The translations under genes and the position numbers were made by a program. From NCBI GenBank assembly GCA_937934135.1, contig CALHAW010000001.1, forward strand, positions 124,001 to 188,000: 64,000 nt of DNA, written 5' to 3'. The stretch's first letter is position 1; every line of letters begins with the position of its first letter. The notes beneath the pieces are model-generated. The model ran no database searches. It was not told where the DNA came from and was given only the letters and a program-made list of their open reading frames with translations. The stretch is from an uncultured Alphaproteobacteria bacterium. GTDB taxonomy: Bacteria; Pseudomonadota; Alphaproteobacteria; Micavibrionales; Micavibrionaceae. Positions 26,986 to 36,845 of the stretch are shown here, piece after piece.

Positions 26986-28332
26986 ATGGATAGAATAGCC
27001 GAAAAAGCGCTTGCCGCAATGAACCCGATCCCTGATTATGAGATTTATGGCCGTGTCACTAAGGTTTTGGGGCTTTTGGTTGAAATGGCAGGATTTGGTG
27101 ATGGCTTGACCATTGGATCGCGGGTGCATTTGCGCCCTAAAAATAATATTGATATTCCGTGCGAAGTGGTTGGTTTTAAAGACGAAAAAGCACTTTTGAT
27201 GCCATTTGGTAATTTGGAAGGGGTGGGATTAGGTTGCCCGGCCTATATTCAACCCAATGCGCCGAGCATTACGCCAGATCAACGGTGGTTAGGGCGGGTG
27301 ATTAATGCGCTGGCGGAACCGATTGATGGCAAAGGGCCGCTTATTCAAGGAACAGATGCTATCCCGCTTAAAAATCAACCCCCCGCGCCACATTCAAGGC
27401 AGCGTGTTGGAGAAAAATTAGATTTAGGGGTGCGTACCGTCAACACTTTTACATCCATTTGTGTGGGACAACGGATGGGGATTTTTTCGGGTTCTGGCGT
27501 TGGTAAATCGGTCCTATTGTCAATGATGGCGCGTTATACGGAAGCGGATGTTTCCGTGATTGGTTTGGTGGGAGAGCGTGGGCGTGAGGTACAAGAATTT
27601 CTTGAAGATGATTTGGGTGAATTGGGATTGAGCCGTTCTGTTGTGATTGTTGCCACAGGAGATGAGCCCGCGCTTATGCGCCGCCAAGCGGCTTACACAA
27701 CATTGGCAACTGCCGAGTATTTTAGAAAGCAGGGGAAGAATGTTCTTTGCCTGATTGATTCCGTTACGCGTTTCGCCATGGCGCAGCGTGAAATTGGGTT
27801 ATCTGCAGGGGAGCCACCCACATCAAAAGGATACCCGCCGACGACGTTTGGTGAGCTTGCAAGATTATTAGAGCGCGCAGGGCCTGGCGCGCAAGGAGAG
27901 GGCGCTATCACGGGGCTGTTTTCTGTTCTTGTAGAAGGCGATGATCATAATGAACCGATATCAGACGCGGTGCGGGGGATTGTGGATGGGCATATTGTGA
28001 TGGACCGAAAAATTGCAGATCGTGGGCGGTATCCGGCGATTGATGTTTTGAAATCTATTTCACGAATGATGCCGCGATGTTTAACTGATCCGCAAAATGA
28101 GATCATCCGAAAAGCCAAAAAATTAATTAGCCGTTATGAAGATATGGAAGAGCTGATTAAGTTGGGTGCATACCGTAAGGGTAGTGATGCGGAAGTCGAC
28201 GAAGCGATGGTACGTTATCCGTTAATGGAAGAATTTTTACGCCAAGATAAAGAAGAATGTACCAGCATTGAAGAAGCGTTTGAAATGTTAGGGCAGGCTG
28301 TGGGCATTCGATATCAACGGACGGATGAATAA
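26986..28332 (+). CDS. fliI: Flagellum-specific ATPase FliI
   Basis: FliI is the hexameric ATPase of the flagellar type III export apparatus. Its Walker A is [18 protein letters not shown] near residue 170, followed by [19 protein letters not shown] and the Walker B region [19 protein letters not shown]. The N-terminal beta-barrel domain (about residues 15-90) and the C-terminal helical domain are complete in 448 residues. It starts the plus-strand pair fliI-fliJ, with one base shared between its stop and the fliJ start. It is divergent from ctrA. There is no ribosome-binding site before the ATG. Confidence 0.97.
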   Translation: MDRIAEKALAAMNPIPDYEIYGRVTKVLGLLVEMAGFGDGLTIGSRVHLRPKNNIDIPCEVVGFKDEKALLMPFGNLEGVGLGCPAYIQPNAPSITPDQRWLGRVINALAEPIDGKGPLIQGTDAIPLKNQPPAPHSRQRVGEKLDLGVRTVNTFTSICVGQRMGIFSGSGVGKSVLLSMMARYTEADVSVIGLVGERGREVQEFLEDDLGELGLSRSVVIVATGDEPALMRRQAAYTTLATAEYFRKQGKNVLCLIDSVTRFAMAQREIGLSAGEPPTSKGYPPTTFGELARLLERAGPGAQGEGAITGLFSVLVEGDDHNEPISDAVRGIVDGHIVMDRKIADRGRYPAIDVLKSISRMMPRCLTDPQNEIIRKAKKLISRYEDMEELIKLGAYRKGSDAEVDEAMVRYPLMEEFLRQDKEECTSIEEAFEMLGQAVGIRYQRTDE

Positions 28333-28757
28333 TGGCAGACTTGGAATCCCTTATTCGCCTGCGTCGTCATACAGTAGAAGAAAAGCAAAAGATCCTTGCC
28401 GAGATTTACCGTGAAGTTGAAAAACGCGAAGAAGAAAAGAAAAATCTTTATGCGCGTTTGGATAAAGAACGCAAAGCGATGGAAGCAGATTTAACCCTCG
28501 AAACGCGGGAATATTACGGGCGTTTTAAAGGCGTGATTGAAAGCGGTATTGAGCGGTTGAATGGAGAGTTAAGAGAGCTTGAAACGCGCTTAACGATTGC
28601 CCAAGAAGAAGTGCGTGCGGCGTTCGCCGATCAAAAACGTGTAGAGATTGTCCATGAACGCCGTAAAGAAGAAGAACAAGCCGCCATTGACACCAAAGAA
28701 AGCAATGAGATGGATGATATTGGTGTTGAAGGATTTCGGCGTAAGGAAGAGATTTAA
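28332..28757 (+). CDS. fliJ: Flagellar export protein FliJ
   Basis: FliJ is the coiled-coil stalk protein that fits into the FliI hexamer and touches FlhA. The 141 residues are almost entirely heptad-like charged helix (EEKQKILAEIYREVEKREEE, then FKGVIESGIERLNGELREL). Sequence identity in this family is low, so the call depends on length, coiled-coil form and the one-base overlap with fliI. It ends directly against the convergent 80-codon gene with no gap. Confidence 0.85.
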   Translation: MADLESLIRLRRHTVEEKQKILAEIYREVEKREEEKKNLYARLDKERKAMEADLTLETREYYGRFKGVIESGIERLNGELRELETRLTIAQEEVRAAFADQKRVEIVHERRKEEEQAAIDTKESNEMDDIGVEGFRRKEEI

Positions 28758-29000
28758 TTAAACACTAAAATCTACTGCGCTGCCGCGCCCAATGGGAGGT
28801 TGATCTGGCCCTGCTTGAGGTCTTGCCAAATCTGCAAAGCCAGGAGCGCGCACCTGGGGGGTGTAAAGAAAATCTTGATTGTGTTCTGAGGCCTTAACAT
28901 TGTATTGACGAATTTCTTGGCTTTGATTGTTACCCGTTTGTGTGTCGATACGGGCGGCGGTGATTTGTTGCGTCACCGGGCTGTTCGTTGCTGTTATCAC
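28758..29000 (-). CDS. Small protein at the end of the flagellar operon
   Basis: An 80-residue, Gln/Pro-rich, probably disordered protein that I do not recognise. It begins with GTG at 29000 with GGGGAG 8 bp upstream, which supports translation. It is last in the long minus-strand fliF-to-flhG operon, 87 bp after the FliK-like gene. A motif such as SVDFSV or YTPQVRAPGFADLARPQAG gives no family. A hook- or export-related substrate is possible because export substrates are often disordered, but that is a guess. Confidence 0.5.
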   Translation of the reverse strand: MITATNSPVTQQITAARIDTQTGNNQSQEIRQYNVKASEHNQDFLYTPQVRAPGFADLARPQAGPDQPPIGRGSAVDFSV

Positions 29001-29087
29001 TGTACAATCTCCCCTAAAAATAATTTTATATTTCTATTTTAAGGCAAAAGTTTTTAATGAAAGGTTACTGCATATTATTGTGTGTGT

Positions 29088-31277
29088 TTAAACATCAACG
29101 CCGAGCTGTTCATTTTGTTCGAGGACATGAACCCAGTTTTTGGTTGTGCCTTGGAAGTTTAATTCCCCTTTTAGGGCGGTGTGGTCGAGCGCATTCGAGT
29201 AAGAGTCACGCATGGCTTGTTGCATAGGGCTGCTGAACATATTTTGGGCGCGTATAATAAGATCAAGGCGGTTATCTTTTAAATAGCCATCAATCTGCAT
29301 TTCGCCCATACGGGTTAAGTTTAAATCAAAGACAAATCTTGTTTGACCATTTCCTTCTTTATTTTGTTCTTTGTTGTCTTCATTTTCCTGACGCGTATAA
29401 AGCGTGATTTTATGAATTTCATTTTCCCAAAACATAGGAAGGGGAACGGCGCGCCATTCACCAGAGGGCGCCGCGTCAACGGCACGGGCGGATTGTGCGC
29501 CGCTATCTTGGCTGAGCGCACGTAGGATGTTTTCGCGCCCCGCGCGTTGGATCATGTCTGCTTTTTGTTGTCCTAAAAAATGTGTGATGTCGCCCGCTTT
29601 AACCGCGGCGATAAACATCATGGCAGAGGAAACGGCCTGCGCGGGACTAACAGGATTAGGCAGGCTGCGGGTGAGAGAAGCGGCAGCATCAGGGCTGAGT
29701 TGAAAGAGTGTGCTGTAAAGTTGATTGAGAGCGGGGAATTGAAAACCGCGCAAGAGCGGGTTTAAGGGCTGCGTGGTTTGTGCTTGCTGTGCCAAGATTG
29801 GGTTTTGTGTTGCGATTTGAAGTTGTGAGCCGAGTTGTAAATTATTGCTGTTAAATTGTAGCACGTAGCTTTGTGGAATTGTTCGTCCGCCAAGGGGCGG
29901 TAGAGTCACAAGCGGTAACCCCTGTGCGTTAAAGCCTGTCACCTGCGCGGTGATGGTAACGGCATTGTTATTTGTGTTCACGATGGGGGCGGTAAAGTTT
30001 GTGGTGGCAGGGATGATTTGCTGTGGTTGTTGACCCGTGATGGGCAATGCCGTGATGTTTGCCTGTGGGGGTTGTATCGCAATGATTTGGATATCAATAC
30101 GGCCTAGTGGCGTGTTTTGAATGGGTGCGGGATTGGCTGGATCAAACGTGATTTGCGTTGGTATCAAGCTTGCCTGAAGTGGTTGTTGAAGCGGTGTTGT
30201 GAGGGCGGGCTGAATTGTTGTTTGCTGCGTGGCTGAAGGCAGTGTGGGCGCGCCCGATTGTACCGTCTGCGCGGCAACAGAAAGATTTTGTATGAGAGGT
30301 GTGGCGATCTGCGGTGATGTGAGCGCGCCAATGGGAAGTGGGGTCGCAGGATTTAAAAGGGGCGTTACGATAGTGGGTTGAAGCAGGTTTGGTGTGCTTT
30401 GAATAGCTGATGTTGTAGGCGCTGTTAAATTAATTGAAGCCGCCGCAATAGGTGTTTGTAAGGCGGTGTTATTTAAAAGCGGTTGCAGGGTATTTTGTAA
30501 ATTTTGTATGAGGGTTTGTGGCTGCGTGACCTGTGTTGTTGATTGTGTTGTGGGCGTGGTTGGTATGGCGGTGTGTTGGGTTTGTAGGGCGCTGTTTAAG
30601 GCCGGTGTTTCAATCGTCTGTGTAAAGAAACTTGCGGCAAGTAGCGCGCGGTTTGCGATGGCGGGCCGCGTGGTTATTGTTTGTGCAAATTCTGTCGCAA
30701 TGCGCTGCGCTTGATTGGGTGGTACAGCGATCAGGCGGATAACGGTTTCTGGCCGTAAGGGCGCAGGATTTTGGATTTGCGGTGCAGGGCGTAATGTTTC
30801 GGATTGTGTTGTGCGTAAGTTTGTTGGTGTTAAGAAACTTTGTTCAGGGCGCACGGCGCCCTCACGGGGTGCGTTTATTTGTGGCGCGGGTCTATCGGTT
30901 CGTATCGTAATGTCTGGCGCTGGTGGGAGGGCTTGGTCACTGCTTTGTGTGGCGCCTTGTGTGGGTGTTTGTATTGTTGGCGGGCGTATGGTTGCCTGTT
31001 GCGGCGGTCTTCCTGCTGGAACTTCGATGCTGATGGGTTGACCCGTTTGGATGGTGTTTGGGTTGCGCACTTGCGCATCAATATTGCCTTCCGTTGTTGC
31101 AATACGAATAGCGCCATTGGCGTTTACTTGGGTGACTTCACCAGATAATCTTAAAGCTTGCGCTACGTTGCTTAAATTGGGGGGTAAGTTAATGATTTGA
31201 ACAGCCTGACCATTGCGCCCTAACGCTTGGTTGGCGGCGGCGCGCCCTGGTAGAGAGATGCTCCCAAAATCAGACAT
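29088..31277 (-). CDS. Large Pro/Gln/Thr-rich FliK-like protein
   Basis: A 729-residue protein with three parts. The N terminus (to about 90) is a small beta domain with GEVTQVNANGAIRIATTEGN. A central 350-400 residue low-complexity region is rich in Pro, Gln, Thr and Ala. The folded C-terminal region (about 560-729) includes RFVFDLNLTRMGEMQIDGYL and DNRLDLIIRAQN. The C-terminal strands resemble the Flg_hook domain of FliK, whose usual text is LxPxxLGxLxIxL. A canonical fliK exists at 49319-51127, so this is a second FliK-like protein. It ends the operon flhA-flhF-flhG. It may be a secreted ruler or a cell-pole partner; the low-complexity part fits a secreted or extended protein. Confidence 0.65.
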   Translation of the reverse strand: MSDFGSISLPGRAAANQALGRNGQAVQIINLPPNLSNVAQALRLSGEVTQVNANGAIRIATTEGNIDAQVRNPNTIQTGQPISIEVPAGRPPQQATIRPPTIQTPTQGATQSSDQALPPAPDITIRTDRPAPQINAPREGAVRPEQSFLTPTNLRTTQSETLRPAPQIQNPAPLRPETVIRLIAVPPNQAQRIATEFAQTITTRPAIANRALLAASFFTQTIETPALNSALQTQHTAIPTTPTTQSTTQVTQPQTLIQNLQNTLQPLLNNTALQTPIAAASINLTAPTTSAIQSTPNLLQPTIVTPLLNPATPLPIGALTSPQIATPLIQNLSVAAQTVQSGAPTLPSATQQTTIQPALTTPLQQPLQASLIPTQITFDPANPAPIQNTPLGRIDIQIIAIQPPQANITALPITGQQPQQIIPATTNFTAPIVNTNNNAVTITAQVTGFNAQGLPLVTLPPLGGRTIPQSYVLQFNSNNLQLGSQLQIATQNPILAQQAQTTQPLNPLLRGFQFPALNQLYSTLFQLSPDAAASLTRSLPNPVSPAQAVSSAMMFIAAVKAGDITHFLGQQKADMIQRAGRENILRALSQDSGAQSARAVDAAPSGEWRAVPLPMFWENEIHKITLYTRQENEDNKEQNKEGNGQTRFVFDLNLTRMGEMQIDGYLKDNRLDLIIRAQNMFSSPMQQAMRDSYSNALDHTALKGELNFQGTTKNWVHVLEQNEQLGVDV

Positions 31278-31318
31278 ATATAATTATTGCATAAATGCGT
31301 TAATGAAACGATATTATT

Positions 31319-32155
31319 TTATACTGATGATTTAGCGGTTTTCTTGCGGTTTTCAAGGTCATGGAGGATAAGATTCGCAATTTCCTGTACATCTTGTGCC
31401 GCGTCACTGTTGGGAGAGCGCGTTAAAATGGGAGTTTGATGGCGGATTGTGTCTTTTACCTTTGGATCATGGCGTACCATGCCAACAAGGGGTGGCTTTA
31501 AGCGTAAGAAATTTTCACAAGCTTTGAGAAGGGTTTTATATGTTTTTGCCCCTTCTTTTTCATTGGTGGCCTGATTAACAACAACACCAACATTTTTAGA
31601 AAGTCCCGCCGCGCTGCCCAGTTTAATAAAGGCATAGGCATCTGTGAGTGAGGTTGGTTCATCTGTTGTAACAAGGAGGGTCCGCGCCGCAGAGGCAGAG
31701 AGCATCCGCACAGTACGGTCAACCCCTGCGCCCAGATCAATCAGGACAATGTCATATTCATTGGCAACATCAAGCAGTTGATCGCGTAATAATGTAAGTC
31801 TTTGGGAGGGAAGAGCAGAGAGTGATGCCTGACCTGAACGGCCTGCAATAATATCAAAGCCCCCATCTTCATATTCCTGAATGACTTTATCGAGACCAAG
31901 GCGGCCGCGGATCACATCATTTAAATCGCGTTTGGGCATAAGACCCAGTTGAACATCCACATTGGCGAGGCCCAAATCCCCATCAAAAAGCAGCACTTTT
32001 TTACCTGCCTTTGCCAGCGCGTGGGACAGCGTAATGGAAAACCATGTTTTGCCCACGCCCCCTTTACCGCTGGCGATAGCGATAACATTGGGCGCTCTAC
32101 GGAAAGTAGGCTTTCCGTTTTTATTATTTGTTTGTTCTGCAGTAGCTTCAGGCAT
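31319..32155 (-). CDS. flhG: MinD-like ATPase FlhG (FleN)
   Basis: FlhG is a deviant Walker A ATPase that controls flagellar number and placement together with FlhF. The P-loop is IAIASGKGGVGKTWFSITLS near residue 25, followed by LLFDGDLGLANVDVQLGL and DIVLIDLGAGVDRTVRMLS. It has 278 residues. The N-terminal extension before the P-loop (MPEATAEQTNNKNGK) lacks a clear FlrA-activating DQAxxLR motif. Its ATG is 2 bp after the flhF stop. Polar flagellation is implied by the FlhF/FlhG pair. Confidence 0.93.
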   Translation of the reverse strand: MPEATAEQTNNKNGKPTFRRAPNVIAIASGKGGVGKTWFSITLSHALAKAGKKVLLFDGDLGLANVDVQLGLMPKRDLNDVIRGRLGLDKVIQEYEDGGFDIIAGRSGQASLSALPSQRLTLLRDQLLDVANEYDIVLIDLGAGVDRTVRMLSASAARTLLVTTDEPTSLTDAYAFIKLGSAAGLSKNVGVVVNQATNEKEGAKTYKTLLKACENFLRLKPPLVGMVRHDPKVKDTIRHQTPILTRSPNSDAAQDVQEIANLILHDLENRKKTAKSSV

Positions 32156-32157
32156 GA

Positions 32158-33168
32158 TTAGGAGTAGACCTTTTTATCAACTGGCATTGTTACTGTTTTC
32201 GCATTCGGCATCAAGAGTTGAGTGAGCCTTTTTGACGTTAATTGGGATAAACCATCTGCTACTTTAGCAGTTGTACTCACTTCTGTAAAAGAAAGACCGC
32301 CTTGATAGGCCGCGGCAAGGATACTGCCTAAGCGGCGAGCGACATCAACACGCGTTGGTAGGAAGCGGGTTGCGCCGATTGTAGCGAATATTTTGGCTGT
32401 TTCGCCGGCTTCATCAGCATTGGTGTTGGCGGGCATCACAAGGACGGGTTCAATATCCCCTGCGCCGATTAATTGCGCGGCGCGTTTCACATGATTCATA
32501 TCAAATGGATTTATACCTGCCGTATCGATCAAAATTTGATCTGCGTTTTTGACGCTTAAGATTACCTCTTTTAGTTCTGCTGGCGTTTTAGCAACCAATA
32601 AATCAATATCCATGAGGCGGGTGAAGGCTTCTAATTGTTCGCGTCCGCCTGCGCGTTCAATATCTGTGGTGATAACGGCAACGTTGAGGCCGCCCATTGC
32701 GCTTCGCGCCGCAAGCTTTGCGGTGATGAGTGTTTTTCCAGCACCCGGCGGTCCAACCATCATAAGTGGGCGGGAGAGTTTTTCTGTTGGAATAGGATTA
32801 AATTTAAACAGGCTTTCGATCGAAGCGAGTAAGGCCAAGCGTGGTTCATCAATGCTGAGGACGCTGGCGCAAGAAATGACTTGATCGAGAATATCTTCGG
32901 GGACGGCATGGCGTAACATCATATCTGTTAGCTCCTCAATCATTGAGGACTCATCTTCATCCTCAAACGCTTCCCAGTCATCGGTCGGCTGATCTTGGAA
33001 ATCAACGGCGAGGTCTTTTTCAACCGCCGCGGTGATATGCACCATGGCGCCACCGACGGCGTTTTTTTCCTCACGCGTGGCAACAATCACGGCGTCTTCA
33101 CCCAACGTGTCACGCACCATGTCCATGGCCTCTTTCATTGTTTTTGCTGTAAACGACTTGAGCCGCAT
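32158..33168 (-). CDS. flhF: SRP-family GTPase FlhF
   Basis: FlhF is an SRP-type GTPase that marks the flagellated pole. The N-terminal basic part starts MRLKSFTAKTMKEAMDMVRD; a helical N domain follows (about 90-150), then the G domain with MMVGPPGAGKTLITAKLAAR, ITTDIERAGGREQLEAF and ILIDTAGINPFD. It has 336 residues, a little short, because the acidic B-domain linker (WEAFEDEDESS) is brief. It is followed 2 bp later by flhG, its regulator. The gap to flhA is 107 bp and may hold a secondary promoter (TATACT near 33196), but the evidence is weak. Confidence 0.94.
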   Translation of the reverse strand: MRLKSFTAKTMKEAMDMVRDTLGEDAVIVATREEKNAVGGAMVHITAAVEKDLAVDFQDQPTDDWEAFEDEDESSMIEELTDMMLRHAVPEDILDQVISCASVLSIDEPRLALLASIESLFKFNPIPTEKLSRPLMMVGPPGAGKTLITAKLAARSAMGGLNVAVITTDIERAGGREQLEAFTRLMDIDLLVAKTPAELKEVILSVKNADQILIDTAGINPFDMNHVKRAAQLIGAGDIEPVLVMPANTNADEAGETAKIFATIGATRFLPTRVDVARRLGSILAAAYQGGLSFTEVSTTAKVADGLSQLTSKRLTQLLMPNAKTVTMPVDKKVYS

Positions 33169-33275
33169 GATTTCCGAATCGTTTCATTAGTTAAGAGTAT
33201 AGAATATACCCAATTATGGCATAAAGCATTATGACTTATAACCCCAAATCTTGTCCACAGAGGAGGGAGGGGGAA

Positions 33276-35396
33276 TTAAACCTGCGCCAGTGTTTTAATT
33301 TTTGCTTTGGGGTGGATTTCGTTTTGGGACATGACGGTGGTTTGGGGGCGGAAGCGCTCAATCACACTGCGTACATAGGGGCGAATTGTCGGTGACGTGA
33401 GCAAGACAGGGCTTTCGCCTTCTTTGCTGAAATCTTCGTAAATTTCCCTGACGGCCTGGATGAAATCTTGTAATTGCGTTGGTGCCATGGCGAGTTGTTT
33501 ATCTTCCCCATCAACACCAACGAGCGCGTCACTGAAAGATTGTTCCCAATCTGGAGAAAGGGTAATGAGCGGAACGAAGCCTGCAATATTGGTGTTTTGA
33601 TCACAAATTTGACGGGCGAGGCGGGTGCGGACATGTTCGGTAATATAGGCCACATTTTTAGTGTAAACGGTGGCTTCGGCAATGCCTTCCAATATGGCGG
33701 GAAGGTCACGCACAGATACACGCTCCGATACTAAATTCTGTAGGATACGTTGCAGGCCGCCAACAGTAAGCTGGTTTGGGATCACATCCCCAACCAGTTT
33801 TTGATATTCTGGAGGGAGTTCATCAAGGAGTTTTTGTGTTTCTGCATAAGACAGAAGATCAGACATGTTGTCTTTCACAATTTCGGTGACGTGCGTTGTG
33901 ATAACTGTAGGCGCATCGACAACAGTATAGCCTTTAAAGTTTGCTTCTTCACGATGTTGTTCATCAATCCACATGGCGGGCAGACCAAAGGTCGGCTCTG
34001 TTGTGCTTTCGCCCGGCAGGGTGATTGCCGCGCCTGTTGGGTCCATACACATTAACATTCCGGGGCGGACATCCCCGCGCCCTGCTTCGATTTCTTTGAT
34101 GCGCACCGTATAAGTATTGGCAGGTAGTTGAAGATTATCTTGAATACGCACAGCGGGTAGGACATACCCCATATCTTCGGCAAGTTGACGACGCAGGCCT
34201 TTAATTTGATCTGTGACTTTATTATTTCCTTCACCTTGTACGAGGGGTAATAATCCATAGCCTAATTCAAGACGTATCGTATCCATGGCGAGAGCCTTTG
34301 AAATAGGTTCTTCTGCAACGGGAGCGGTACTGCCTTCGGCTGCGGTTGAGGCTTCTAATTGGAGAAATTCTTCCGTTGCTTCATTGCGGCGCCAAGCCAT
34401 ATACGCAAACCCCCCAAACAATAAAGCCAAGAATCCGAACGGCCCAAGCGGCACACCAGGGACAAGCCCAAGCACCATCATTAGGATGGCACTCATCGCA
34501 ATGGCTTTGGGATGTTTTGTGAACTGCGCCAAGAGCGCTTTATCGGCAGCGCCCTCAACCCCCGCTTTTGAAACGAGGAAACCAGCGGCGATAGAAATGA
34601 TGAGGGCAGGGATCTGGCTCACAAGGCCATCACCGATGGTGAGGATTGTATAAGTTTGCGCGGCTTCGGCCATGGTTAACCCTTGTTGCGCTGTACCGAT
34701 GATAATACCGCCAATAATATTGATGAACACAATTAGAAGACCCGCAATGGCATCTCCCCGTACGAATTTCGCGGCACCATCCATGGCACCAAAGAAGTTG
34801 CTTTCTTGTTCTAGCTCTTTTCGTTTGGCTTTGGCTTCTTCTTCGCTCAACAGACCACTGGAGAGGTCAGAGTCGATGGCCATTTGCTTCCCGGGCATGG
34901 CATCCAAGGTAAAGCGTGCGGCAACTTCGGCAATACGGCCAGATCCTTTGGTAATAACGACGAAGTTAATAATCACGAGGATGGCAAATAAAATCCCCCC
35001 CACAACATAACTTCCTTGAATGATTAAGCCGCCAAAGGCTTCGATGACTTGCCCTGCGGCTTTTTCCCCATCGTGACCATTACCAAGGATCAAACGAGTT
35101 GAGGCAACATTGAGTCCAAGGCGCAAGGCTGTGGCAATCAGCAGAACAGTTGGGAAGGTAGAAAAATCGAGCGGTTTTTGTATTGAAATAACCAACATCA
35201 AAATAAAAACACCAAAAAGAATAGATAAAGACAGCCCAATATCTAAAACCCATGTTGGAATGGGAACCAACATAAAGCTTAAAATAGCGATCAAGCCGAG
35301 CGCAAGGACAACATCCCCTTTAAGCGCGCCGCCAAAGGCGGTTTTTGCTTGGGACATTCCGGATGCAGAAGCGGTGCTGGAGGAGTTTTCAGCCAT
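33276..35396 (-). CDS. flhA: Flagellar export gate protein FlhA
   Basis: Integral membrane export gate of the flagellar type III system. There are eight membrane segments in the first 350 residues, the conserved FHIPEP-type loop (TKGSGRIAEVAARFTLDAMP, then GKQMAIDSDLSSGLLSEEEA), and a cytosolic ring domain ending near VSQNEIHPKAKIKTLAQV. It has 706 residues, normal length. The ATG at 35396 lies 48 bp after flbD in the long minus-strand operon. fliP, fliQ, fliR and flhB, which complete the gate, are not in this window. Confidence 0.97.
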   Translation of the reverse strand: MAENSSSTASASGMSQAKTAFGGALKGDVVLALGLIAILSFMLVPIPTWVLDIGLSLSILFGVFILMLVISIQKPLDFSTFPTVLLIATALRLGLNVASTRLILGNGHDGEKAAGQVIEAFGGLIIQGSYVVGGILFAILVIINFVVITKGSGRIAEVAARFTLDAMPGKQMAIDSDLSSGLLSEEEAKAKRKELEQESNFFGAMDGAAKFVRGDAIAGLLIVFINIIGGIIIGTAQQGLTMAEAAQTYTILTIGDGLVSQIPALIISIAAGFLVSKAGVEGAADKALLAQFTKHPKAIAMSAILMMVLGLVPGVPLGPFGFLALLFGGFAYMAWRRNEATEEFLQLEASTAAEGSTAPVAEEPISKALAMDTIRLELGYGLLPLVQGEGNNKVTDQIKGLRRQLAEDMGYVLPAVRIQDNLQLPANTYTVRIKEIEAGRGDVRPGMLMCMDPTGAAITLPGESTTEPTFGLPAMWIDEQHREEANFKGYTVVDAPTVITTHVTEIVKDNMSDLLSYAETQKLLDELPPEYQKLVGDVIPNQLTVGGLQRILQNLVSERVSVRDLPAILEGIAEATVYTKNVAYITEHVRTRLARQICDQNTNIAGFVPLITLSPDWEQSFSDALVGVDGEDKQLAMAPTQLQDFIQAVREIYEDFSKEGESPVLLTSPTIRPYVRSVIERFRPQTTVMSQNEIHPKAKIKTLAQV

Positions 35397-35444
35397 ATCT
35401 CATTGTACGTTTTTCAAGGGGGGTGGTAAAGGCAATTACAGCCT

Positions 35445-36833
35445 TTAACCCGCCGCAGCGGTATTTTCGCCATCATCTTTATATTGATTTAGCTTATTTC
35501 GTAGGGTTCGGATCGAAATTCCGAGTATTTTTGCCGCATGTGTGCGATTGCCAAGGCAATGATCTAAGGTATTGAGGATCATATCACGTTCCACATCTGA
35601 AATTGTCCGTCCAACGAGGGATTCAACGCCGTCGATATTTTCGATAGGGGCGGCGGTTGTCGAAGAGGGCGATACGCCAGAAGGACTGGGGGTGTTTGTC
35701 GCACTTTCACCGCTGGATGTATTATTATTAAAATCACTTTCTGTTAGATGAACGGCGTCAGGTTCAATTTCATTTTCAACAGACATTAAGATAGCGCGGT
35801 GCATGGTGTTTTCAAGTTCACGGATATTTCCTCGCCAGCCATAGGCTTGCAGTTTCTTTTGTGTCTCTGCGGCGATTCTCTTTTTCTCTACACCGTTTTC
35901 TTCGGCATATTTACCTGCGAAAAATTCGGCAAGTTTTAGAATATCCGAAGGGCGCTCCCGTAAAGCAGGTAGTTGAATATTGACAACGTTCAAACGGAAA
36001 TACAGGTCTTCACGAAATTCTCCTTTTTGAACAGATTTTTCTAAGTCACGGTTTGAGGTTGCGATCAGGCGAATATTTATCTTTACTGACTCATTGCTTC
36101 CCACGCGGGTAATTTCTTTTTCCTGAATGGCCCGCAGTAATTTTGCCTGTAAAAGAGGATGCATTTCTGACACCTCATCCATAAGCAAGGTTCCTCCATC
36201 GGCTTCTTCAAATTTACCGATGCGGCGGGCTGTTGCGCCTGTAAATGCGCCTTTTTCATGGCCAAAAAGTTCTGATTCCAACAAGTTTTCAGGGATTGCG
36301 GCGCAGTTGACGGCGATAAAAATCTTATCTTTGCGTTTGGAATTATTGTGAATGTAACGCGACATCACTTCCTTACCTGTTCCTGATTCTCCTGTGATCA
36401 TTACGGTGGCTTCGGAAGGGGCAATTTTATCAGCGAGTTTAACCACATTTTGCATCGCAGGATCAGATGCGATCATATCACTGGCTTCTTTTGTCACGGC
36501 CTCTAATACGGCGGCGATAAGGTCGGCATCTGGTGGAAGGGGGACATATTCTTTTGCGCCATCTTCGATGGCTTTGACAGCGGCGCGGCCATCTGTACCA
36601 ATACCACAGGCAACAACAGGAATGTGAATACGTTCTTTTTCAAGGCCTTCAATAAGCTTACCAACTTTCAGTTTTACATCGCACATGACAACGTCCGCGC
36701 CTTTACCGTTTCTGAGCGCGCCAATGGCTTCGATAATATCTTCGCAATGGATAACTTTTGCACCACGCTGTAACGCGATTTTCCCTGCAGCACTGATGTA
36801 TCCATCAAGCTGCCCTATGATCATTAACCTCAT
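35445..36833 (-). CDS. flbD: Sigma-54 flagellar regulator FlbD
   Basis: FlbD is the NtrC-type activator of late (hook and filament) flagellar genes and repressor of early ones, held in check by FliX. It has a receiver-like N terminus without a full set of acidic residues (MRLMIIGQLDGYISAAGKIA), a central AAA+ domain with Walker A TGESGTGKEVMSRY, the sigma-54 contact loop GAFTGATARRIGKFEEA, Walker B GGTLLMDEVSEM, and a C-terminal Fis-type helix-turn-helix (NRTHAAKILGISIRTLRNKL). It has 462 residues. It lies in the CtrA-controlled fliF operon, as expected for a class II regulator, and two sigma-54 sites in this window are its likely targets. Confidence 0.93.
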   Translation of the reverse strand: MRLMIIGQLDGYISAAGKIALQRGAKVIHCEDIIEAIGALRNGKGADVVMCDVKLKVGKLIEGLEKERIHIPVVACGIGTDGRAAVKAIEDGAKEYVPLPPDADLIAAVLEAVTKEASDMIASDPAMQNVVKLADKIAPSEATVMITGESGTGKEVMSRYIHNNSKRKDKIFIAVNCAAIPENLLESELFGHEKGAFTGATARRIGKFEEADGGTLLMDEVSEMHPLLQAKLLRAIQEKEITRVGSNESVKINIRLIATSNRDLEKSVQKGEFREDLYFRLNVVNIQLPALRERPSDILKLAEFFAGKYAEENGVEKKRIAAETQKKLQAYGWRGNIRELENTMHRAILMSVENEIEPDAVHLTESDFNNNTSSGESATNTPSPSGVSPSSTTAAPIENIDGVESLVGRTISDVERDMILNTLDHCLGNRTHAAKILGISIRTLRNKLNQYKDDGENTAAAG

Positions 36834-36845
36834 AATAAACTCTCT

